From: Euonymus europaeus
Taxonomy: Eukaryota > Streptophyta > Magnoliopsida > Celastrales > Celastraceae
Direction: 5' to 3'
DNA length: 64,000 nt
Assembly: GCA_963580455.1 (NCBI GenBank)
Contig: OY756968.1
Coordinates: 7,353,544-7,417,543, forward strand
The position numbers and the translations under genes are program-made. Shown here piece after piece: positions 23,472 through 33,216 of this stretch (position 1 is its first letter; each line of letters starts with the position of its first letter). Under the pieces are notes generated by a model. The model ran no database searches. It saw nothing but the letters and a program-made list of their open reading frames with translations, and was not told the DNA's origin.

Positions 23472-23644
23472 TAGGGTTGTCAAAAAAAATCGTCAAAATT
23501 GAATGGTTTGGTCGTTTATTTTTTTGAAAAAAAGATATATTTTAGATTAAGAACAACCGAAAAACTGACCAAAAATTAAAAAACTGATAACCCATAAAAC
23601 GGTTCAACTTAAATATGTAAAGAAATCGACCGTCGACACCCCTA
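23472..23644. mobile_element. hAT-type MITE
   Basis: The 173-bp element starts TAGGGTTGTC and ends GACACCCCTA. It is flanked by cctcccgc (23464-23471) and cctccggc (23645-23652), an 8-bp target duplication with one difference. It is non-coding and AT-rich inside. Confidence 0.8.
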
Positions 23645-24489
23645 CCTCCGGCCATCAAACCTCTAATGTCTTTTATGAATTTTGCAGGATTTTTGATTGC
23701 TCCCATATTAAAATCTTTGATGGTGAAAATCAGCCCCACAATTTAATGCTCACCGTGGAACCTCAACAATCTCTTCAAAGCAAAAGGCATAAAGGCAAAA
23801 GCACCCAACAAAACTTCAGTCAATGCATATATGTAAATAGATCCCCACAACTAATGTAGCTGCGCTATCCCACTAGTGTTCTTCATTGCCATTCAAGATG
23901 TTGAATGTGAAGCAAAAATATCGATTGGCCAGCTATAGAGACCATTGCAACGGTCACTGACTCGAGACCAAAAATCTTGTCTCATATAGGCTCGAAATTA
24001 TTAGGACACTCAGGAATGATCGCCCTACAACTAGCCCACAAAGAGTAGGAAGGAAACATTTTGCCCATATCAAATAGCAACCCCCAAATGAAATGGCTAA
24101 TTTCAAGTGGGAAATCTTGCTGATAAATATAAGCCAAAAGACAGAGAGACAATCCAGTAGACGGCAACCAGCGCTGCAAACCAGCGCAAGATATGAGATG
24201 GCCACCGATGGTCCGCGAAGAAAGCTTCGCAACCAAACGGGGAGCTCGCAAGCAGCAAGAGACTCAATCAAGCGAGATGGTGATGATAGCCAAACACAAA
24301 GCCTTTGGTCAAACTTCCTACATTGGGAGCAAGAGGTTTCAAAAGAAGAAATCTAATGTGAGCCAAGAGTAGCCTGTCGGTCGAACTCACACATCAAGTC
24401 TCCTAAAGGGAAACGTTGGCCCATATGGAAAAAGGAGCGCCAAGAAAGAAGATGATGCTTAACTATCTAGGCAAGCATGCATTCATTTC
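23645..24489. other. unassigned region with overlapping open frames
   Basis: Frames of about 90-105 residues occur on both strands between 23950 and 24360 (for example minus strand RWLPSTGLSLCLLAYIYQ). I recognise no family. The region borders a Copia fragment on its right and may be part of another decayed transposon, but nothing in the sequence proves this. Confidence 0.3.
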
Positions 24490-25990
24490 TCGTTAAACTA
24501 ATTTTCAACTTCAACTTTATAAGCTTTAAAACGTCCAGCGACTGAGATTTTTCATGTATTAAGTAGATTTACCCATAGCGAGAATAGTTATCTATAAATG
24601 TGACAAAGTATTATTGTTCATTCCAGGAACCCGTAGAGAATGTACCACATATATCCATATGTATTAGTTTTAAGACGCGAGAGCTCCTATTGGCACTTAA
24701 CTTCCTAGTGTTTGTCTGTTTCTCCTTTTATACACTCAACACAAACTTAGAAGTCTGCCATATATATATCTAAGGTACCAACAATCCCATTTGACACAAG
24801 ACGTTCAATTCTTTGTTTAGATATATGTCCTAAGCATTTGTGTCATAATTTGGATGAGTCGTCATTTGTTATTTTTCATTTTGTACCTCTTAAGTTAATA
24901 TGAAAAGTTTCATTAACGAAGGATTGATTATTTAACTTATATAGATTATCAATAAGAATTCTGATACCAACAACATTTAAATTATGAATTAGACAAAATT
25001 TATTATTTTCGAAAGAACAAATAAAACCTTATTTTTTCTAATAAAGAAATATAAATTAAATTTCGTCTAAACGATAGTACCACACAGGTCTCATGCAAAT
25101 CCAAATGAAAATCAGAATCAATGGCCTTTACTCCAACTGTTTTGCTGTCGCCCACGAAGATGACTCTTTCACCATCACTTGGCTTCCAGCTCCATAGGCA
25201 ACCCTGCATGTAAACACTTATGTCAGTAGTAGCACTAGAATATACCTACCAAGTGTATTTAGGTACAAAAGTTAAATTAACTTCAGAACAAACATAAACG
25301 AGAAGCTTACCCTTTTTAACATGCCAAGCTTTTTACTTAACGCATTCCTTCTTCTTGTGCCCTACCTTATCACAAAAGAAGCAATTTTTCTCATTTTGCC
25401 TCTTCTGTGCCTTAGAGGCTTGGGTAACTGCAGCTACCTTTTCCTTGTCCATCTTTCTTTTCCTTGCCTTAGAGGTAGTCACCAAGTTAGCACTTTCTGA
25501 CTTTACAGCTTTGATTTTCTCTTCTTCTTGCACAAAAATGGAAATCAGCTCATTTATATTCCATTTGTCCTTTTGGGAATTATATATTGTCTTTAGGTTC
25601 CCATATTGTGCTAGAAGAGAGAAAAGTACCAAAGTTACAAGAAATTCTTCAGAAATTTCTAACTTGATCAGCTTCTTAAGTTTGTTAGCCAAATGAGACA
25701 TCTACATGATGTACCCCTAATGTTTCCCTTACCATTGTATTTAGATGATATGAGTTTCCCCAGGTACTAATCATCTCAACATTCTCATTCTTGAGATACT
25801 GTTTCTCAAGACCAGCAAAGAGACCTTATGCATTTTCCTCCTTTGGCAAAAAGCCCCTTACTAGAATCGAGCACTTCAAATCATGACACTCATGCAATTG
25901 GATTTCTCCCGGTGATCAGAAGTCTTCTTTTGATCATAAGTACTTGTGTCCATAAGATGAGCGAGTTTATCCCACTTATCATAAGTGCCA
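24490..25990 (-). mobile_element. Ty1/copia fragment (gag to start of integrase)
   Basis: Minus-strand order: gag, zinc knuckle, protease region, integrase N-terminus. It stops near 24490 in the phrase SLDVLKAYKVEVENQF. No LTR was identified on either side, so this is an internal fragment. It is a different family from the two Copia fragments at 9.8-11.7 and 13.4-15.8 kb. Confidence 0.75.
24490..25990 (-). pseudogene. copia gag-protease-integrase fragment, degraded
   Basis: Gag coding is clear from 25701 down to 25333 and ends in a good CCHC knuckle (CFFCDKVGHKKKEC). After a stop the protease-region phrase GCLWSWKPSDGERVIFVGDS appears at 25209, followed by ETCVVLSFRRNLIYISLLEK. The integrase zinc and core start is seen out of frame around 24.75-24.5 kb (KQTNTRKLSANRSSRVLKLI, then DICGTFSTGSWN and FVTFIDNYSRYG). 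Upstream of 25701 the gag N-terminal part has several stops. RT and RNase H are absent. Confidence 0.75.
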
Positions 25991-27129
25991 TAATCAAACA
26001 TTGATAGTAAAAAAACATGTTAAACAATGAATCTTTTTTTGGGTCGATTTATTGTTCACACGAAAATCAAACAACTATCGTCCATTTATTATCACAAGTG
26101 TTGTTGTTGTCCGGCCAAACAATCACCTTCCTTTAAACAAATAATTATCCGCATTAACAATAAAAACACGACATCTTTATATGTTAGAATAAACAAGACT
26201 ACGCAATAGAAGTTATTTTTGAAACATATTGCTTATCGAGTTTATCCTAACATACAAGATAAATGGTGTAATGAAAATCATCCTAACACCCAAGTAACAT
26301 TGAAAATTATATCTCTCTCATAAAAAAATTCACTTTAATTTTGTTTTAGAAAGTGACATCGAGAAGTCCAAATAGCTATATGATATTGGTGGGGGATAAT
26401 TTAAAGCAACAACAAATAATCGGAGACAAACCAAACATATATAATGTGCCGAATATTTTTAGAAAGCTAAGACATTGAACAATCCCCACCACAAATAATT
26501 GGTGGCAACACAATATGATGATAAAACAAAACTAAAAAAACTACCACAATGAATAGGTAGGCAGGAAGATAGATCAACTAACAACACATATTTACCCATG
26601 TGTGCTTAGGGTAGTTGGGAAATATGATTTCCAATTACACTAGATTTTAAAAAATTATCAAGTTGTAGATAGCATTGTCTCAAAAGTTTTAAAATAATAC
26701 CAAATTTTGATATCCCAAAAATTTCTCACAAACTCACAGCGGCACCGAGTTGCAGTACCGCTTCACTAAACATGTGTCAATTTTAATTTCAAAAGCCCAA
26801 AATCGTTCATGAACTAAATGCTTGTCATGATTAATCGATTGAACTCCTTATTTTCCTTTAATAATTATGAGTGCTTGCTCCTTAAAGAGTAGCTTGAAAT
26901 TTCTCACCAAATTGAGACAATTCGTGAGCAAATTCTCTCAAATTCGTAAGTTTTATAATGGAATACGATATTATAATGAAGTAGTACAATATGTGTTGTT
27001 TATCCCTGAGCCATTTATCACCACTATTAGTTAAGAATGAAGGATTAGTTTGAGATAGATTAAGGATATGTTGATCATGCAGCCTGCACATACACTGCGA
27101 AGAATGCAGGTAAGCTTCACGTATATGTG
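25991..27129. other. AT-rich region without recognisable genes
   Basis: No coding similarity or terminal repeats could be assigned. The left edge may include decayed Copia leader or LTR from the fragment ending near 25990. Confidence 0.3.
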
Positions 27130-27775
27130 CATCAACATTTAAATCATGTGTTGCAGGATTTTTAAATACATGTTTTCATGAAAAATATTTTGAGTTTGTT
27201 TTTATGGAAATAATTGATTTAAATCATTGATTAATTGTGATAGAATCTTTAAGGTTTTAGAATTGATTATCTCTCATTTTAAACAATAATTTCCTTCCTT
27301 AGGGAAGTCAATTCCTTATTTTGTGTCTCTTTGTTTTAATTGATTAATTGGAAATCTTTACCTAAATTTTAGGAATAGCATTTTGCTTATCAATTAGGCC
27401 AATTAACTAGGGTTTTCGATGATACAAACGTGACCTATGTATAGTTGGTTTAAACGCTAGTTTGATTAAAAAAAAATATCGTCTATGCTTTGAAAGAGAT
27501 ATTCTTTGGCATATTTTTATGTACACTCTTTGAGTGAGTTTTTGATTTAAAAAGTATTTTCAATTATGAATATATCTTTGAGGGCATCTGCATATGTTAT
27601 TGGAGATTAAAATCTTCAGTCTGACTCTGGATCCTAGCTCTTGTTGGATTTTTGTAATTTATGGTTATATAGTGGATTGCTTTAAGGTTAGTAACTTCAC
27701 ACACTCGAGGTTTTACTCTTGGATTGATTTAGGATTTTCCTTGTAAAAATGTTGTGTCGCACTATTGTTTACTTG
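27130..27775 (+). repeat. possible degraded Copia LTR
   Basis: The stretch resembles the R-U5 part of SIRE/Angela-type Copia LTRs in composition and in the late phrase GGATTTTCCTTGTAAAAATG TTGTGTCGC. In such LTRs a 'ttttccacgtaaaaa' block precedes the LTR end. No matching second LTR, primer site or target duplication was found, so boundaries are approximate. Confidence 0.3.
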
Positions 27776-28288
27776 GTATCCATACGCATACATTCAATAT
27801 ATTGCAAGAGCTGAGTAACACACAACAACAATCGTCGGTGAACATAGGCGGTCCTCAAGAAATGAATCAATTTGATAAGCTCCCTAATGATTCAAGACCC
27901 GATATCTTCCAAAAACTTTGGAGGATCCATTTACGTTGTATTCTTTATGACAAACGTAAGTTTTTGCAAATTCCGCATCATCGTCAACCACCATGATCTT
28001 GAAACGGAGGATGGATGTTCTTGGATACGTACTACACACCATCGTAGAAGCGTTGGGGGCCACAATGTACTGTTGATATAGAGATGTTCAAACTGCACTA
28101 TTGTTTAATTTAGTTTTAAAGGCTTACAAATTCAGGATGTTTGGAGTGATATTTGGATTGATGTTTGCTTAGGTGGCGTGCACCACCTAGCAAAGAGGGG
28201 AAAAATAAACAGCCATGGTACCCCCGCCCCAAAAAAAGAAACTCAGACACAACACTAAAAAGCATCACTTAAAACCCCTACCCAAACC
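27776..28288. other. unassigned region
   Basis: An open frame from 27754 to 27996 (beginning MSHYCLLGIHTHTFNILQEL) and overlapping frames do not match any family I know. It could be leader or gag remnant following the possible LTR on its left. Confidence 0.25.
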
Positions 28289-28758
28289 CAGTGGCAAACC
28301 CATGTTAAGGTGAGTGCCCCAACTGTATTTTCTCAAAAACCAATTAATATATATACAAAATTATATATATATGCCCCCATTGAATTTTTAATTTTGTCGC
28401 CGGTGAATTTTAAAAATTGCAACTATAGCTTAAAACTCTCATGTCTCCTCTCATCATGTGATTGGTTTTTTCCATTTTATACCCTTTTTTTTATGGGAGC
28501 CACTAAAAAAAGAACATCCCCGATTTTCTTTACTTCTTGTTATAGATATTTAAAAAAAAATTAAATAAATGATAAATGATGAGTACTTGATATCAATAAC
28601 CATCATCTAGCCTAGACCTAGGTTAATATGATTAATCTCTTTTGTTAGTCCTAGTTTTTTATTTATACTTGTTTTTTATTTATATTCGGGGGCTCTGTCC
28701 CCAAACCCCTACTATTTACTTGTGCCTCAAATGATATCAAATCCTCGGTCCGCCAATG
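28289..28758. repeat. possible hAT-like element remnant
   Basis: Left end CAGTGGCAAACC and right end GGTCCGCCAATG are imperfect inverted copies of the widespread plant hAT terminal motif CAGTGGCGGA. The interior is AT-rich and non-coding. Flanking 8-mers do not match, so this is weak. Confidence 0.3.
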
Positions 28759-29089
28759 GACCAAGCCCCATAAAAGCTATAAAAAAAATTGAATGATAGA
28801 TAAAATACGTAGTAAAGATACATCAACACAAACGTCTTTCTTGCCAAAATGAAAAAAAATGAGAGAGTTCCATTAACTCCAGAAAACGAAAAAGTGAACA
28901 AACAGAAGAGAAAAATCAAAGAAACGCTCATTTGCCAAGATATTTTTATAAGTATGACAACATATCTTATTGGACGCACCTATTACAGCAAACACATTAA
29001 AGGTCACCGTTGATGGGAGTGCTTGGCCAAAAGGGTTTATTCTTCTTTCAACCAAATCAACTGTGTCAGTCCTGATATTGGTATAAGAA
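28759..29089. other. spacer between hAT-like remnants
   Basis: These 0.33 kb are AT-rich. Short open frames on the minus strand have no recognisable similarity and no terminal repeat is visible. Confidence 0.3.
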
Positions 29090-30079
29090 TAGGGTTGAGA
29101 ATGGGTCAGTATTATCTCACATTACCAATTACCGATCCATTCTCGGCCTATAATATCGGCCTGACAATCAACCAATGTTGTCGGGCCTATATAACCAACT
29201 GAAATATGTACATGTTCGTCGATTGATGGTTTTGATTTTACTCAAATGTCGGTTGGCCGATATTAGAGGCCGACCGACTATTTTTAACTAAAAAATATGA
29301 AATTACATGTATTACATCTATTTCTACCCAAGTACCCAGCCCACAGCCCAAAATAAGGTCATAAATCATTACCCAACCCAATGCAAATAAGGTCATAAAT
29401 CATTACCCAACCCAATGCCTAAGGCCCTAAGTCCATGACTGATAAGTAATAACCCAATTACCTAGTTTGCAATTCTGAGACTGAGAGAAAGACTGAAATT
29501 TTTATTTTATTTGAGTCCCAAAATAACCAACCGACCCTTATACATGTGGGTCGGTTGGTGGTTTTGATTTTACTCAATTGTCGTATCGGCCAAAACTATT
29601 TTTAACTAAGAAATATGAAATTACATCTATTTCTACCCAAGTACCCAGTCCACCCCAGGAGCCCACAACCCAAAATAATGTCATAAATCATTACCCAACC
29701 CAATACCCAAGGTTGCAATTTTGAGACTGAAACAAAGAGTCAAAGACTGCGACTTTTATTTTTTTGAATATTTGTGATATTGTGTAATGTATTTTTAATA
29801 TTTATGAAATTTTATTTTAGATTTCATATTTCAGTTTATGTTTAAAATCAACATTTTATAAAGTAGTATAAGACTTTGATTATGAACTTTTACTAGCCGA
29901 TATTATCGGCCATCAATCATTATCGGCCCAACAAGTATGAGTTGGCAACCGACCCCACAATTATCTATTGTCGGTTGCCAACCTATACTTATTGAGCTAA
30001 TAATGGTTGCTAGTCCAAAAATCAGTTGTCGGGTCGGTATGATTATCGGCCGATAATCAACCGACCCATCTCATGCGTA
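29090..30079. mobile_element. probable non-autonomous hAT-like element with internal direct repeats
   Basis: Left end TAGGGTTGAGAATGGGTC and right end GACCCATCTCATGCGTA are imperfect inverted repeats of the kind seen in plant hAT relatives. The motifs TCGGTTG and ATTATCGGCC recur in both orientations near both ends. Flanking 8-mers do not match, so the insertion is not proven. Confidence 0.45.
29229..29714 (+). repeat. imperfect direct repeat pair with a 33-bp tandem inside
   Basis: Two related blocks at 29229-29425 and 29560-29714 share TTTTGATTTTACTCAA, TATGAAATTACAT, TCTATTTCTACCCAAGTACC and CATAAATCATTACCCAACCC. Within the first block the phrase ATAAGGTCATAAATCATTAC... occurs twice in tandem at about 29353-29418. 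Confidence 0.75.
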
Positions 30080-30237
30080 GTTTGCACTAATTTAAGTCAA
30101 GATGTGAGGTCTGCGCTATTGAACATCCAATGTGAAGTCGGTGAGATAACTGGGGGAGTGACATATTAGTGTTAGAGTCTTCTAACAAAAGTGAAATGTT
30201 TGATGAAATTTGATAAGCCTTGTACAAACAGAAAAAA

Positions 30238-31575
30238 GGGGTTAATTATACTTTACAGCACCAAAATATATGAGTTGTTACCCTTTAGTCACCGTAGTAT
30301 TTTTTATTACAAAGTCGTCATTTGAATTATAAAAGTGAGACAAAATGATCACCTGGACATATTTTTTACCGTACCAATCAAGGAACTTAGTGATGTGGCA
30401 TTTACATAACAGACACCGCTCAAAATATGCTTATGTGGCATGTTTCTTAGACATCCACGTCAATAAATAACTATGTGTCATTGTATAATATATTTTTAAA
30501 ATTGATGTGGCAAATATAATAATTTTCTCAACATTAATACTCCTTCTGTCCCATTTTAATTCTCTCCTTTATTTTTTCACACAGTTTAAGAAAATATTTA
30601 ATTATCTTTCAATTTGATGTTTATACCCTTATTTATAATGTGCATGGTTATTGAGTTAATTGTTGAGCTTTTCAAGTTAAGGGTAAAATGAGAAAAAATG
30701 GAAAAAAATAGCTTTCATTAATTGAAATGGGCATGCATTTTGGGACATCCCAAAAAGAAATAAATGACAATTCAAATGGGACGGAGGGAGTATTTTTTTT
30801 TAGAAAAATGATGAACCCTAATGCACTTCGTCCCTGTCTTCACTGCTTCCTCCATTGAAGATGCCGACGAAATTCATATGGTCATCCTTCCATCTTTAGT
30901 TGAAATTCCAAAGAAAATTGGCCCTCGCTCTTGTTGGAAATTATATTATACTCATCCCTGCTCTTGGAATCGGCCATCTCAAGTAAAGAAGACAAGTCAG
31001 AGAACGGAGGACTATAGCTCGAACTCACAAGGGCAGAACGGCTATTTGGACAATGCAGATTGCGGAGAACCGCCACGCCCATCTTGCGACGCTTTATTTG
31101 CAACACAACAACTCTAATATAGAAGACAAGTCGATCCTTCCATAATGATGGAGAATTAGAGATTTCAACTCTAGGGAGATTTCACTTCACCTGCAACCCA
31201 CTAAGCAATTAACACTATGGAGATTTCAAAGGAGGCTTTAGAGATTATGATTTTTTAGGGTTTTGGTGGAGAAGAGATCCTCTTTCAATAATTTTTTTTA
31301 ATTTTTTTCCTAAATTCTACATGTATAAATAGATATATAATTTATTTTATTTCAAAAACGAAAAAATATATATTACCACATAAGCATATTTTAAGCATTA
31401 TTCGTTTGGATAAATGCCACATCAGCAGAAAAAACTTGACCAATACTGTAAAAATTCCCGATTGATCATTTTATCTCACTTTTATAATTCAAATGACGAC
31501 TTTGTAATAAAAAATCATACGGTGACTAAAGTATAAGAACTCATATTTTTCGGTACTGTAAAGTATAATTAATGC
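30238..31575. mobile_element. MULE-like element with ~180-bp TIRs
   Basis: Left (about 30238-30420) and right (about 31395-31575) arms are inverted copies sharing TTAATTATACTTTACAG, TTTAGTCACCGTA, TTTTTTATTACAAAGTCGTC and ATTTGAATTATAAAAGTGAG. Length and arm style fit non-autonomous Mutator-like elements. The flanks are A-runs, which prevents a clear 9-bp target call. The interior has only short open frames near 30.82-31.12 kb that I cannot assign, plus a nested Stowaway element. Confidence 0.7.
30540..30790. mobile_element. Stowaway MITE (Tc1/mariner)
   Basis: The 251-bp element has ends CTCCTTCTGTCCC and GGGACGGAGGGAG, the classic Stowaway terminal motif, and lies between TA dinucleotides at 30538-30539 and 30791-30792. 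It is non-coding. It is inserted in the MULE-like element at 30238-31575 and is therefore younger than it. Confidence 0.9.
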
Positions 31576-32150
31576 AAAAAAAAAAACCACTAATTTTATC
31601 AAGATTACCAAAATTCCAATATCTCGATCCCATTTTTTTAAAAAATATAGGAGATGGAGCAAGGCACAATGATTAGTGTCACTTTTGACGTGTGGCTATC
31701 TACAAGCTTAGAGACCCATCTAAATGTAGTTGAATTTTTGCTATTTGTATTCCTATAAATATAGCATCTGATAGATTGAGATTTGACATCATTTTTTTTT
31801 GATACACTTGACCTACGTAAAAGAGTTGGGGTTGGGATAATTGATAAAAATAATATTGCTCTTTATTCGAGAAGGGTCTGCATGACTCGTGCATTAAATA
31901 TAAATATTAAAAATCGAACATATAATGAATCATAATTGGAGTCCTTATCCGATTACCTACTGGTATGCTACCGAGTAAGACTGAAAGTAAAATAACAAAG
32001 TTAAAACTACCAAGCACACCGGCTTTTTTCACTTTCGATCATTTCTTTACTTTATGAGTATTTATTTATTATGGGAAAAGATTTCAATTTTTTATTTTTT
32101 TATAATTTTATTGGCTTAATTAACACATTCTTTTCGTACATTGATAATTA
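31576..32150. other. AT-rich spacer before the tandem array
   Basis: No gene or terminal repeat is recognised. If the array belongs to the FAR1-OTU transposon, the left end of that transposon may lie here, but no inverted repeat matching its right side was found. Confidence 0.3.
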
Positions 32151-32154
32151 GGTA

Positions 32155-33038
32155 TTGTTCTTACAGATACCAAAGCACCGAAGACTGGCTAAGGTTTGTA
32201 CGGAATGTCAATCAAAAAAATGTTTTAACTTTTGACCAATTGTTGTCAGTAAAAAAAAAATACTCTTATTGACAAATGTAGTTGTTCTTACTGATATTAA
32301 TACATTGAAGACTGGCTGAGGTTTGTATGAAATGTCAGTCAAATAAATGTTTTAACTTTCGACCAATTGTTGTCAGTCAAAAAATACTCTTATTGACAAG
32401 AGTAGTTGTTCTTACATCAACCAATGCAACAAAGGCTGGCTGAGGTTTGTACGGAATGTCAGTCAAACAAATGATTTAATTTTTGACCAATTGTTGTCAG
32501 TAAAAAAAAAACTCTTACTGACAAAAAAAGTTGTTCTTACAGACACCAATGCACCGAAGGCTAGATGTGGTTTAAACGGAATGTCAGTCAAACAAATGCT
32601 TTAACTTTTGACTAATTGTTCTCAGTAAAAAAAAATACTTTTACTGACAAAAGTAGTTGTTCTTACTGATACTTATGCACCGAAGGCTGGCTAAGGTTTG
32701 TACGGAATGTTAGTCAAACAAATGCTTTAACTTTTGACCAATTGTTGTCAGTCAAAAAAAGTACTCTTACTGACAAAAATAGTTGTTCTTATTGATACCA
32801 ATGCACCTAAGGCTGGCTGAGGCTTGTACGGAATGTCAGTCAAACAAATACTTTAACTTTTGACCAATCGTTGTCAGTCAAAAAAAATATTCTTACAGAC
32901 AAAAATTATTGTTCTTACTGATACCAATGCACTGAAGACTGGTTGTGGCTGAGGTTTGTACGAAATGTCAGTCAAACAAATGCTTTAACTTTTGACCAAT
33001 TGTTGTCAGTAAAAAAAACTCTTATTGACAAAAGTAGT
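32155..33038 (+). repeat. seven-copy tandem array, ~125-bp unit
   Basis: Units start with TTGTTCTTAC at 32155, 32282, 32406, 32531, 32659, 32783 and 32909, a spacing of 124 to 128 bp; the last unit is slightly longer. Each carries GAAGGCTGGCTGAGGTTTGT, GGAATGTCAGTCAAACAAATG-like and TTTTGACCAATTGTTGTCAG segments. The end of each unit forms a short hairpin, TGTCAGTAA facing TTACTGACA across an A-rich loop. The array ends about 35 bp before a TATA box and about 180 bp before the first ATG of the FAR1-OTU gene. Confidence 0.92.
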
Positions 33039-33072
33039 TAAATTTAAGAAGGAGAGTTTCTTCTCTTTCACT

Positions 33073-33079
33073 ATAAAAG
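33073..33079 (+). promoter_or_regulatory. putative TATA box of the FAR1-OTU transposon gene
   Basis: CACTATAAAAGAAAG lies between the end of the tandem array and the ATG at 33217. Position and context fit a core promoter. It is supported only by motif and placement. Confidence 0.45.
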
Positions 33080-33216
33080 AAAGTGAAGTTTCCTTCATTG
33101 ACTACAACCAAAAAAACTTGATTGCCTCTCGATCGTTTTTTAATCCTCTCTTATTTCTTTTAAGTGTTTCTAACATATCCATTGTTTTTAATCTCATAAT
33201 TATTATTTTATAAATT

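Noticed and set aside
23950..24360. Host gene on the minus or plus strand
   Set aside because: Both strands are open over about 100 codons, no family is recognised, no splice signals frame it, and it abuts a Copia fragment.
27754..28081. Small gene beginning MSHYCLLGIHTHT
   Set aside because: Two overlapping frames, no similarity, no splice signals. It lies after a possible Copia LTR and is more likely decayed internal sequence.
28289..28758. Confident hAT element
   Set aside because: The ends resemble hAT termini but the flanking 8-mers do not match, so it is kept only as a low-confidence repeat.
30880..31117. GRF-type zinc finger gene captured in the long-TIR element
   Set aside because: A few Cys and Arg residues look suggestive in more than one frame, but the spacing does not fit the motif and stops intervene.
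32155..33038. CRISPR-like array
   Set aside because: Whole units of about 125 bp repeat without unique spacers, and the DNA is plant nuclear. It is an ordinary tandem array.
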